Below are positions 1 to 5,196 of a DNA stretch of 5,196 bases, piece by piece. Source of the DNA: an uncultured Oscillospiraceae bacterium. GTDB taxonomy: Bacteria; Bacillota; Clostridia; Oscillospirales; Oscillospiraceae. The position numbers were made by a program, and so were the translations under genes. A model generated the notes under the pieces. The model saw only the letters and a program-made list of their open reading frames with translations. It had not been told where the DNA came from and made no database searches. The DNA is taken from assembly GCA_934661135.1 (NCBI GenBank), contig CAKUJA010000128.1, positions 1 to 5,196 on the forward strand, in the 5' to 3' direction. How positions within the stretch are numbered: the first letter of the stretch is position 1; every line of letters begins with the position of its first letter.

Positions 1-1
1 G

Positions 2-1957
2 GTGCGGATGATCTTCAAAAACCGCGTGCCGAAGCGGATGATCTATTGCCTGTGGCTGGTCGTACTTTTGAAGCTCTGTTTGCCGGGAACGCTGTTTTCT
101 CTGCCGGTTCTTCCGGCGGAGAACGCGGCAGCTCTGGTACAGAGCACAGAGCTGCCCGCGCAGACTACGCCGGTGATTCAGCAGCGCGCACAAAGATTGA
201 CACAACCGCAAACACCTGCGCAGCAGTCGTTTTCCCCTGCACAGGTAACTACAAAACCGACTACAAAGCCGCTGACGACGGCACAGATTCTTCAAATTGT
301 CTGGTTCAGCGGCAGCGCATTGCTCGGACTGTGGCTGTTCGGCGCGTGGGCGTTGTTTACGATTCGGCTGCACCGCGACCGGCGTTTTCTCGGCAAGCGC
401 GGCGGAACGCGCATCTATGTTTCCGGCGCGGTCAAATCGCCGTGCCTTGCCGGTCTGATTCCGGCGGTCTATCTGACGCAGGACGTGCTGCAAACGGACG
501 AGGCGGAGCTTATTTTGAGCCATGAACTCACGCATTTGCGCCATCTGGATTTTCTCTGGTCGTTCTGCCGGACGGCGGCCGTAACCGTCTACTGGTGGAA
601 TCCGTTCATCTGGCTTGCTGCGATTTGCTCTAAGCGCGACGCGGAGCTGGCGTGTGATGAGGTAGTCGCCGCCAAGCTGCCGGAGAGCAAGCGCCTTGCC
701 TACGCCCGCGCGATTCTGGCGCAGGCGCCGCGCAAAACGGCAGCGCTGAGTTTGGCTGGACCTCCAGTCAAGGAGCGCATTTTGTTCCTGACGAAAAAGC
801 AGCGCACCAGCGTATTGTGTGTGATTCTGGCGCTGCTGCTCGTCGTGTCCGCGACCGGCTGCTCATTTGTCGAACTGACACAACAGAAATCGGGCGAAAT
901 CACAATGCCGGAGGACGCGGAAGCTGTGCATCAGGAGGCGCAGAAAGATGAGCTGAAAACCGCGACGCCGCTGACGCAGGAACAGATCGACGCGGTCAAC
1001 GCGGTCTTTGCCGACTATGAGCTGTCGGCCGATGATACGCTCGGACATTTTGCGGTCAACGGCTTTTTTACCTCAACCTATGACGATGTGCGCGAGCTGA
1101 ATCTGAACAACTTTCTTGCTTACTTCGGAGAATGCGGTGGACATGATATTTCAGAGGAAGAATTTGCCCAACTGAACGCCAAATGGGAATTTCGCGTCGA
1201 CAGCGTGGCGGATTTCCCGCTGCCCATCCACCGCTATCCGGCATCTGCGGTTGAGGGTGTCCTGCGGCGCTTTGCCGGCATTGGCCTTGCCGATCTGAAA
1301 GACATCCAGGAGCCGTTTTCTGACTATACCTATCTGGAGGAAACCGACGCATTTTACAACACCACCAGCGACTACAGCCCCGGCTATTTCATTTGTTCTG
1401 GCGGCGAGGTGGATCCTGGTGGAGACTATGCATTGCTCTATGGCAGCGCAGTGGGGCGCCTTTCTGGTGACGCCGTTTTGAGCCTGACGAAGGACGGTGA
1501 AAACTGGTATATTCATTCCTTTACCGTCACGCCGCCGGCAGAATCAGCTACGAAGGAAACAGGGATTCCGCCCCTGCCGGTTCTTCAGACTGTGATTATC
1601 CAACAGGTACGCGATGATTATATTACGGTCGAACACATTGTCCTTCTAAACTCATATCTTGAGGAAGATCTGCAAACACTCAAAGACCTGAACATCCCTC
1701 CGGAGGAATATCAATACGGATATTATCGAAAAGACTCCGGTGAAATTTACACCTACGATGTAGCCCCGGGTACCCCCGTCACGATTTACGACATCTCTCA
1801 GGAATACGGCGCGGGTGAAGACCGGCTGTATACGTTTGAAACATGGCAGGAATTTGTTTCGGCTGTTCAGGCCAACGAAAGACTGCTCATCCAACCTTAT
1901 ACGCTGACCATACAGGACGGCGTTGTAACCAAAATCGCAGAAAAGTTCTACAATTAA
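2..1957 (+). CDS. M56 family (BlaR1/MecR1-type) membrane metallopeptidase, 5' end missing
   Basis: Zinc peptidase of the BlaR1/MecR1 type, a membrane sensor that in the best-known cases senses a signal outside the cell and inactivates a BlaI/MecI repressor by proteolysis. About 651 residues are visible. The reading frame is open at the window edge, and the first residues (KRMIYCLWLVVLLKLCLP) match the first or second helix of the family, so the true start lies upstream; the GTG at 2 is probably an internal valine codon. In window numbering, hydrophobic helices lie near 13-33, 95-121, 184-207 and 268-286. A Thr/Gln/Pro-rich loop lies at 45-92. The zinc motif HELTH is at 174-178 (bases 521-535) and the third ligand is likely E215 in AELACDE. 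Residues 287-651 form a long outer tail rich in acidic and aromatic residues, with no penicillin-binding sensor motif that I recognise, so the ligand is unknown. A lipobox-like SATGC ends the last helix. Stop is TAA at 1955-1957. The family call is firm; the signal is unknown. Confidence 0.9.
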   Translation: MRMIFKNRVPKRMIYCLWLVVLLKLCLPGTLFSLPVLPAENAAALVQSTELPAQTTPVIQQRAQRLTQPQTPAQQSFSPAQVTTKPTTKPLTTAQILQIVWFSGSALLGLWLFGAWALFTIRLHRDRRFLGKRGGTRIYVSGAVKSPCLAGLIPAVYLTQDVLQTDEAELILSHELTHLRHLDFLWSFCRTAAVTVYWWNPFIWLAAICSKRDAELACDEVVAAKLPESKRLAYARAILAQAPRKTAALSLAGPPVKERILFLTKKQRTSVLCVILALLLVVSATGCSFVELTQQKSGEITMPEDAEAVHQEAQKDELKTATPLTQEQIDAVNAVFADYELSADDTLGHFAVNGFFTSTYDDVRELNLNNFLAYFGECGGHDISEEEFAQLNAKWEFRVDSVADFPLPIHRYPASAVEGVLRRFAGIGLADLKDIQEPFSDYTYLEETDAFYNTTSDYSPGYFICSGGEVDPGGDYALLYGSAVGRLSGDAVLSLTKDGENWYIHSFTVTPPAESATKETGIPPLPVLQTVIIQQVRDDYITVEHIVLLNSYLEEDLQTLKDLNIPPEEYQYGYYRKDSGEIYTYDVAPGTPVTIYDISQEYGAGEDRLYTFETWQEFVSAVQANERLLIQPYTLTIQDGVVTKIAEKFYN

Positions 1958-1959
1958 GC

Positions 1960-2095
1960 TCGAACACGGAGGACGGCGACTTCTACGGCATGAATGCAGG
2001 GGCGGCACCGTGAACGTCACGGGCAGCACATATACCTCAAACGGCGATACGATCACGCTTGCAGACGGCACCGTGCTCCGTTATTTTTCGAACAT
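1960..2095 (+). pseudogene. Decayed remnant of a secreted-protein gene end (frameshifted)
   Basis: The 331 bases between the M56 stop and the symporter start hold no intact gene, but the first part reads like protein. In the frame starting at 1960 the translation is SSNTEDGDFYGMNAG. At the G-run near 1999-2002 the sensible reading moves to the frame starting at 2001, giving GGTVNVTGSTYTSNGD and then TITLADGTVLRYFSN, before running into the terminator hairpin; the next stop is at 2163-2165. The alternation of Thr, Gly, Asp and hydrophobic residues resembles a beta-rich extracellular domain. Loss of one G from the run would explain the frame change (GCAGGGGGCGGC to GCAGGGGCGGC). No start codon with a ribosome binding site precedes it, so it is more likely a leftover 3' end than a working gene. 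I do not recognise the family. A chance coding-like stretch is the alternative. Confidence 0.4.
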
Positions 2096-2103
2096 ACAAT
2101 TTA

Positions 2104-2147
2104 CACCGGGACGGGATACACTGCATCCGTCCCGGTGCTTTGTTTTG
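2104..2147 (+). terminator. Rho-independent terminator
   Basis: An 11-bp perfect stem, CACCGGGACGG (2104-2114) with CCGTCCCGGTG (2127-2137), closes a 12-base loop and is followed by the T-rich tract CTTTGTTTTG (2138-2147). It ends transcription from the M56 gene side and insulates the promoter that follows. Confidence 0.85.
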
Positions 2148-2186
2148 TGCCTGCATTTCATATAGGAAGCAGATTTCCACAATTTT

Positions 2187-2199
2187 AACTTGTCAAGTT
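2187..2199. promoter_or_regulatory. Palindrome over the -35 box, candidate operator
   Basis: AACTTG-T-CAAGTT is a perfect 13-base palindrome with a single central base. It covers the -35 hexamer at 2190-2195 completely, so a protein bound here would block RNA polymerase. The position suggests a repressor site for the symporter gene. The binding protein is not known, and short arms such as these can occur by chance. Confidence 0.4.
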
Positions 2200-2218
2200 C
2201 ACTGGGGACTGTTATACT
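2190..2218 (+). promoter_or_regulatory. Sigma-A promoter for the symporter gene
   Basis: The -35 box TTGTCA (2190-2195) and the -10 box TATACT (2213-2218) each match consensus at five of six positions and are separated by the ideal 17 bases. A TG at 2210-2211, one base before the -10 box, makes it an extended -10 promoter. Transcription should start near 2225, giving a leader of about 60 bases. This is the strongest promoter in the window. Confidence 0.8.
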
Positions 2219-2229
2219 GTATTTAAATG

Positions 2230-2254
2230 CTGCGCTGTATTGCATGACACGCAG
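2230..2254 (+). promoter_or_regulatory. Small hairpin at the 5' end of the symporter leader
   Basis: CTGCG, a bulged C, and TGT (2230-2238) pair with ACACGCAG (2247-2254) around the loop ATTGCATG. It starts about five bases after the predicted transcription start. It could protect the mRNA 5' end; it lacks a T-tract and is too small for a riboswitch aptamer. Confidence 0.35.
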
Positions 2255-2276
2255 ATATGAGAGAGGGAACTGAAAA

Positions 2277-2282
2277 AGGAGG
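2277..2282 (+). promoter_or_regulatory. Ribosome binding site of the symporter gene
   Basis: AGGAGG lies six bases before the ATG at 2289, a near-perfect Shine-Dalgarno site. It fixes the symporter start at 2289 and argues against the out-of-frame ATG at 2357, which has no such site. Confidence 0.9.
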
Positions 2283-2288
2283 AGATTT

Positions 2289-3640
2289 ATGGAGAAGATC
2301 ATCGAATTTTTTACCGGAACGCTGAACACGGTCGCCTGGCTTTACATCTTTCTGCCATGTACTATCATCGGCGGACTGTATCTGACGATTCGCAACCGGG
2401 GAATTCAGTTTACGCGGTTCGGCTACATGATGAAGAACACGCTGGGCACGATGTTCCAGAAGCAGGAAGCCGGACACGGCGCCGTCACGCCGCTGCAGGC
2501 GGTGACAACCGCGCTGGCCGCGACGGTGCGGTGTTCTGGCTGTGGCTGGCGGCACTGCTCGGCATGATGATTAAATATTCTGAAGTGGTGCTCTCGATCC
2601 GCTTCCGGGAACGCGACGCGAAGGGCGACTGGGTCGGCGGCCCGATGTACTATGTGAAAAATGGCCTCGGCAAGGGCTGGCAGTGGGTCGGCATTCTGTT
2701 TGCGGTATTTGCGGCAATTGCGTGCTTCGGCATCGGCAATATGTCGCAGGTCAACTCGATCGTCGGCTCGCTGAACAACGCGATTGACGCGTTTATTCCG
2801 GCGGCAGAGGGTGAACGTGCGCTGCTCAATCTGATTTTCGGCATTCTGATTGCAGCGCTGGTCGGACTGATTCTGTTCGGTGGCATCAAGCGTATTGGCG
2901 CGGTGGCTGAAAAGCTGATTCCGTTTATGAGCGTGCTGTATATCGTGTTTGCGCTGATCGTGATCTTCGCACACGCGGGCAACATCGGCTCGGCATTCAG
3001 CAAGATCTTCGCCTGCGCGTTTACACCCGGTGCAGTTGGCGGTGCGGCGGCAGGCATTGCGCTGAAGCAGACGATTGTCTGGGGTTTGCGCCGGAGCGCG
3101 TTCTCCAACGAGGCTGGTCTCGGCTCGGCCGCGATTGCGCACGCGGCCGCGGACACGAAAGGCCCCGTGCAGCAGGGAATGTATGGAATTTTCGAGGTAT
3201 TTGCGGACACAATCGTGATCTGCACGCTGACAGCGCTGACGATCATTTGCAGCGGCGTGGAGATTCCGTTCGGGCAGTATGTCAACTCGGAGCTGATTGC
3301 AAGTGCGTTTGCAACCGTATTTGGGACAAAGTTTGCGTCGGTGTTTGTCGCGGTGGCGCTGATGCTGTTCGCGTTTACGACGGTGCTCGGCTGGTCGCTC
3401 TACGGAAGCCGCTGCGCGCAGTATTTGTTCGGACTGAAGTTTGCGAAGGTCTATCAGGTTGCGTTTATCATCGTGATCGTGATCGGCGCGGTGGCAAAGC
3501 TCGACGTGGTGTGGAACATTGCCGACACGTTCAATGGATTGATGGCAATCCCGAACTTTATTGCGCTGTTTGCACTGTCCGGCGTTGTGGTTAAGCTGAC
3601 GAAGGAGTATTTCTTCTCAGGGAAAACACTTGCGAAATAA
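2289..3640 (+). pseudogene. Alanine/glycine:cation symporter (AGCS family), broken by internal deletion and frameshift
   Basis: AGCS transporters import alanine or glycine together with sodium through the inner membrane. The N-terminal part starts at the ATG at 2289 and reads through 80 residues: a helix near 12-33, YLTIRNRGIQFTRFGYMMK, then KQEAGHGAVTPLQAVTTALAATV. Family members continue with GTGNIxGVAxAI and about five more residues before GAVFW. Here LAATV (ending near 2527) runs directly into GAVFWLWLAALLGM, which is in another frame (from 2525). About 18 codons are missing; the expected spacing implies about 55 lost bases (3n+1), which explains the frame change. The original frame stops at 2565-2567. 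From 2525 to 3640 the second frame is typical AGCS: KYSEVVLS, WVGGPMYYVKNGLGKGW, WGLRRSAFSNEAGLGSAAIAHAAAD, and NIADTFNGLMAIPN near the end. The pieces total about 450 residues against the usual 450-490. The rest is well conserved, so the lesion looks recent. Loss of the GTGN motif should abolish transport. An assembly error is the alternative. Confidence 0.85.
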
Positions 3641-3642
3641 CG

Positions 3643-3678
3643 AAATCCGCCTGTCGGGAGACCGATGGGCGGATTTTT
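3643..3678 (+). terminator. Rho-independent terminator after the symporter gene
   Basis: AAATCCGCC (3643-3651) pairs with GGCGGATTT (3668-3676). Inside it TCGG (3654-3657) pairs with CCGA (3662-3665) across a GAGA loop, with TG/TG unpaired between the two stems. The T-run at 3674-3678 completes the terminator, three bases after the symporter stop. Confidence 0.85.
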
Positions 3679-3713
3679 CAGGATTCTTAAGTTTTTTGAG
3701 GCGCTGCGTATGG

Positions 3714-3719
3714 TATGCT
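3714..3719 (+). promoter_or_regulatory. Possible extended -10 box for the small gene
   Basis: TATGCT preceded by TGG gives the extended -10 form TGnTATGCT. The region 15-17 bases upstream is only T-rich (3691-3698) and has no clear -35 hexamer. A promoter is expected here because a terminator lies just upstream, but the match is weak. Confidence 0.35.
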
Positions 3720-3745
3720 GAAGAAAACGGATGGGGGAGTGGCAT

Positions 3746-3931
3746 ATGAAACAGGGGGTGAGCCTGCTGTTGCTGGCCGTCTGCGACGGAAGCGGCTGGT
3801 ATGACGTGGAGGAGGACGGCATCGTGTTGACCGTCCGGCCGAAGGGGGAAGATTCCGGCGCGGCGCTCCGGTTTTCCTTTGAGGATGGCAGCGGAGAATC
3901 GTATGTGCACATTGATCTGGCGGCAGAATAA
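3746..3931 (+). CDS. Small protein of unknown function, possibly exported
   Basis: I do not recognise this 61-residue protein. The ATG at 3746 is chosen because GGGGGAG (3733-3739) lies six bases before it; the in-frame ATG at 3731 has no ribosome binding site and would put that purine tract inside the gene. The N-terminus, MKQGVSLLLLAVCDGSGW, has one lysine and a short hydrophobic run ending in a cysteine at residue 13. This resembles a lipoprotein signal, but the charge is small, the run is short, and valine just before the cysteine is unusual. The rest (WYDVEEDGIVLTVRPKGE, LRFSFEDGSGESYVHIDL) is acidic with alternating hydrophobic residues, as in a small beta-sheet fold. It is a single gene between two terminators and convergent with the regulator downstream. 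It is probably real because of its start signal and isolation, but it could also be the remnant of a larger gene. Confidence 0.6.
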   Translation: MKQGVSLLLLAVCDGSGWYDVEEDGIVLTVRPKGEDSGAALRFSFEDGSGESYVHIDLAAE

Positions 3932-3936
3932 CAAGT

Positions 3937-3959
3937 GCCCGGCGCACACAGCGCCGGGC
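3937..3959. terminator. Shared hairpin between convergent genes
   Basis: GCCCGGCGC (3937-3945) pairs perfectly with GCGCCGGGC (3951-3959) around the loop ACACA. It lies between the stop of the small plus-strand gene (3931) and the stop of the minus-strand regulator (3967). The tails are only moderately T-rich (TTATTATTT on the plus strand, CACTTGTTATT on the minus strand), so it may end transcription in both directions with limited strength. Confidence 0.7.
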
Positions 3960-3966
3960 GAACTTA

Positions 3967-4737
3967 TTATTTGCTTTCCGGGTAGACACACTGAATGCCG
4001 AGCTTGGAAAAGCAGCGAAGCCAGTCGGCCGAGGGTTTTGCGTTCGTGACGACCATGGCGATCTCCTTGAGCTTTGCGATGTTGACGAAGGAGATTTTGT
4101 CGAACTTGCTGTTGTCGATGGCGAGGATCGGGCGTTTGGCTGCGCGCACCATGGCGTGCTTGACTTCGGCGTGCAGATCGTTGGAATCGGTGATTCCGGC
4201 TTCCATGTCGATCCCTTTGCAGGAAAAGAGCGTCTTGTCGACATGATAGGCGCGGAGCATCTCGTAGCTGGCGGGGCCGGAGAGCGCCATGGATTCCGGA
4301 CGGAGCTGACCGCCGGGCATATAGACGTTCCATCCGTCGATCGAGCAGATTTCGGAGGCCAGCTCGACGGAGTTCGTGATGACAGTCAGGCCTTTCTTCT
4401 CCTTCAGCCGTTTGACGGAAAAATAACAGGTGGAGCTGTGGTCGATCATCAGATGGTCGCCATCCTCGATCAGGTCGATGACAAGCGCGGCGATGACCTT
4501 CTTCGCTTCGACATTGGTTTTGTTGCGCACCGCATAAGATAGATCGGTCTTAGTGGTGTTGCCGAGGATGGCGCCGCCGTAGGTCTTGGTGGCATACCCT
4601 TCTTTTTCGAGCTTATCAAGGTCGCGGCGGATCGTCTCCTCCGTGACGTTATAGAATTCCGCCAGTTCACTGACCAACACGCGCTTGTCATTACGCAGGC
4701 GCGTGAGAATTTCGTTTTTGCGTTCGATTGCTAGCAT
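3967..4737 (-). CDS. DeoR/GlpR-family transcriptional regulator
   Basis: A DNA-binding repressor of 256 residues, the usual size for the family (about 250-260). Members sense phosphorylated sugars or related metabolites and control catabolic genes. The DeoR-type helix-turn-helix lies at about 6-48 with the family signature R6...I10, then VSELAEFYNVTEETIRRDLD with T35, R37, R38 and D39, then EKEGY. The C-terminal sensor domain follows: IDHSSTC at 98-104 replaces the common LDSGTT phosphate-binding loop, then LTVITNS at 117-123, GGQLR at 142-146, KGID at 174-177, AEVK at 190-193 and DNSKF at 208-212. The start at 4737 (ATGCTAGCA) is chosen over the GTG at 4758 because AAGGGA (4743-4748) sits five bases before it and family proteins begin M-L-x-x-E-R. 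The gene is single, convergent with the small gene and divergent from the MBOAT gene. The effector is unknown; autoregulation is likely by family habit. Confidence 0.95.
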   Translation of the reverse strand: MLAIERKNEILTRLRNDKRVLVSELAEFYNVTEETIRRDLDKLEKEGYATKTYGGAILGNTTKTDLSYAVRNKTNVEAKKVIAALVIDLIEDGDHLMIDHSSTCYFSVKRLKEKKGLTVITNSVELASEICSIDGWNVYMPGGQLRPESMALSGPASYEMLRAYHVDKTLFSCKGIDMEAGITDSNDLHAEVKHAMVRAAKRPILAIDNSKFDKISFVNIAKLKEIAMVVTNAKPSADWLRCFSKLGIQCVYPESK

Positions 4738-4755
4738 TTTCTTCCCTTTCTTCTG

Positions 4756-4787
4756 CACTTCTACGTATTTCTATGAAGTGTCACATA
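4756..4787. promoter_or_regulatory. Inverted repeats in the regulator leader, candidate operator
   Basis: CACTTC (4756-4761) and GAAGTG (4775-4780) form an inverted repeat with a 13-base spacer. It continues imperfectly, with TA against TAT on the inner side. The overlapping GTG-T-CAC (4778-4784) and TATG...CATA (4772-4787) add further symmetry. The block lies between the predicted transcription start and the ribosome binding site of the DeoR-family gene, a natural place for autorepression. No binding data support it. Confidence 0.35.
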
Positions 4788-4809
4788 AAACAACATTGAT
4801 CTCGCCGTT

Positions 4810-4838
4810 ACTATACCACCCTTTTTCGGGAAACGCAA
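4810..4838 (-). promoter_or_regulatory. Promoter of the DeoR-family gene
   Basis: Read on the minus strand, TATAGT (4815 to 4810) is a five-of-six -10 box preceded by TGG, an extended -10. TTGCGT (4838 to 4833) lies 17 bases upstream and matches the -35 consensus only in its TTG. Transcription should start near 4803, giving a leader of about 65 bases that contains the inverted repeats at 4756-4787. Confidence 0.6.
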
Positions 4839-4978
4839 GCGCAGATTTTCCGGTTTGAAGCATTTTGACGCAAAAACCGTGAAGAAATTTCAGATTTGTT
4901 CAGCTTCGGGGCGGAGGGCGATGCGCGCCACCGCACGAGCGGAAAATATTAAGATTTTCAAAAAAGTCGAATTTTGTC

Positions 4979-5007
4979 TTGCAAACGCCGCGCCGGTCTG
5001 GTAAATT
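4979..5007 (+). promoter_or_regulatory. Promoter of the MBOAT gene
   Basis: TTGCAA (4979-4984) and TAAATT (5002-5007) each match consensus at four of six positions with a 17-base spacer, and TG at 4999-5000 gives an extended -10. Transcription would start near 5014, leaving a leader of about 37 bases. Confidence 0.55.
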
Positions 5008-5050
5008 ATTAGCAGTTCACATTATGTAAATCTAACGTTGGAGCAAGGTC

Positions 5051-5196
5051 ATGCTGTTTTCGAGTTTGTTCTTTTTATATGTCTTTCTGCCGCTTTGCGT
5101 GCTGATCTATTTTCTCTGTCCCGGAATCAAGGCGAAAAACACGGTCCTGCTGGTGTTCAGCCTGGTGTTCTACGCCTGGGGTGAACCCATCTATCT
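5051..5196 (+). CDS. MBOAT family O-acyltransferase (AlgI/DltB type), 3' end missing
   Basis: Multi-pass membrane enzyme that moves acyl groups, usually acetyl, across the membrane for modification of exported polysaccharides or wall polymers. Only 48 full codons are visible; the frame is open at the window end. The N-terminus is characteristic: MLFSSLFFLYVFLPLCVLIYF, a proline/glycine turn with a basic patch (CPGIKAKN), then LLVFSLVFYAWGEPIY, where the FYAWGEP motif is a hallmark of AlgI-like proteins. The ATG at 5051 is supported by GGAG (5040-5043) seven bases upstream and by the family's usual MLF/MVF start. The catalytic histidine lies beyond the window. AlgI-like genes are commonly followed by a gene for a secreted SGNH/AlgJ/AlgX-like partner, which may lie downstream. 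The family call is confident; the substrate cannot be judged from this fragment. Confidence 0.9.
   Translation, partial: MLFSSLFFLYVFLPLCVLIYFLCPGIKAKNTVLLVFSLVFYAWGEPIY

Larger units (their letters stand above)
4738..5050. other. Divergent intergenic region between the regulator and MBOAT genes
   Basis: This 313-base stretch has no credible gene. It holds the regulator leader with its inverted repeats (4756-4787), a minus-strand promoter (4810-4838), and a plus-strand promoter (4979-5007). Between the promoters lie a GC-rich patch (4904-4942) and the AT-rich inverted repeat GAAAAT-ATTAAG-ATTTTC (4942-4959), which could be an upstream element of the MBOAT promoter or simply AT-rich spacer. 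I see no terminator or riboswitch in it. Confidence 0.7.

Noticed and set aside
1994..2188. Small plus-strand frame starting at 1994
   Set aside because: It is rich in Arg, His and Tyr, runs through the terminator hairpin and has no ribosome binding site; the other two frames over this stretch look more like former coding sequence.
2219..2288. Glycine riboswitch upstream of the alanine/glycine symporter
   Set aside because: The leader is only about 60 bases, shorter than one glycine aptamer, and contains just one small hairpin with no aptamer consensus.
2357..2524. ATG at 2357 as the start of an intact 427-residue symporter
   Set aside because: The first 56 residues of that frame are Arg/His-rich and unlike any transporter start, whereas the other frame over the same bases gives the expected AGCS N-terminus with a strong ribosome binding site at 2277-2282.
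2515..2567. Programmed ribosomal frameshift in the symporter
   Set aside because: A slip of frame would not restore the missing GTGN helix, and there is no slippery heptamer with a downstream structure; a deletion explains both the frame change and the missing residues.
2423..3285. Long minus-strand open frames across the symporter gene (up to 239 residues)
   Set aside because: They lie antisense to a clear AGCS coding sequence, are rich in Arg, Ala, Ser and Pro as expected of shadows of GC-rich genes, and lack ribosome binding sites or recognisable domains.
3617..4333. Minus-strand frames of 238 and 185 residues overlapping the regulator gene
   Set aside because: They share bases with the well-supported DeoR-family gene in other frames, and their composition is that of out-of-frame translation.
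4156..4542. Plus-strand frame of 128 residues inside the regulator gene
   Set aside because: It is antisense to conserved DeoR sensor motifs and has no start signal of its own.

Overview
The window looks like a piece of chromosome from a moderately GC-rich Firmicute, most likely a gut-type member of the Clostridia. The reasons are an M56 (BlaR1/MecR1-type) sensor peptidase with a long extracytoplasmic tail, an alanine/glycine:cation symporter, a DeoR-type regulator, an AlgI-like MBOAT acyltransferase, and Gram-positive style Shine-Dalgarno sites and sigma-A promoters. This placement rests on gene content and protein style; no search was run.

Layout. (1) 2-1957 (+): the 3' part of an M56 membrane metallopeptidase gene that begins before the window. 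(2) 1958-2288: a short stretch that still reads like the end of a secreted-protein gene but changes frame, then a strong terminator (2104-2147), then a strong promoter with a palindrome over its -35 box, a leader hairpin and a good ribosome binding site. (3) 2289-3640 (+): an AGCS-family amino-acid:sodium symporter gene broken by an internal deletion of roughly 55 bases near 2526. The deletion removes the family's conserved GTGN helix and shifts the frame. (4) 3643-3678: terminator. (5) 3746-3931 (+): a small orphan gene for a 61-residue protein with a hydrophobic N-terminus. (6) 3937-3959: a hairpin shared by convergent genes. (7) 3967-4737 (-): an intact DeoR/GlpR-family repressor. (8) 4738-5050: a divergent regulatory region with one promoter in each direction and a candidate operator. 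(9) 5051 to the window end (+): the first 48 codons of an MBOAT O-acyltransferase gene.

Each gene appears to be its own transcription unit, because terminators separate nearly all of them; no multi-gene operon is visible. The M56 protein would normally work with a BlaI/MecI repressor that should lie upstream, outside the window. The DeoR regulator probably controls itself and perhaps the divergent MBOAT gene. MBOAT proteins of this type usually act with secreted SGNH-type partners encoded further downstream, which cannot be seen here.

I see no mobile element, CRISPR array, tRNA or rRNA, and no convincing novel multi-gene system. The points most worth a second look are the symporter deletion, the ATGA stop/start overlap it produces, the decayed coding remnant at 1960-2095, the small orphan gene, and the two candidate operators.
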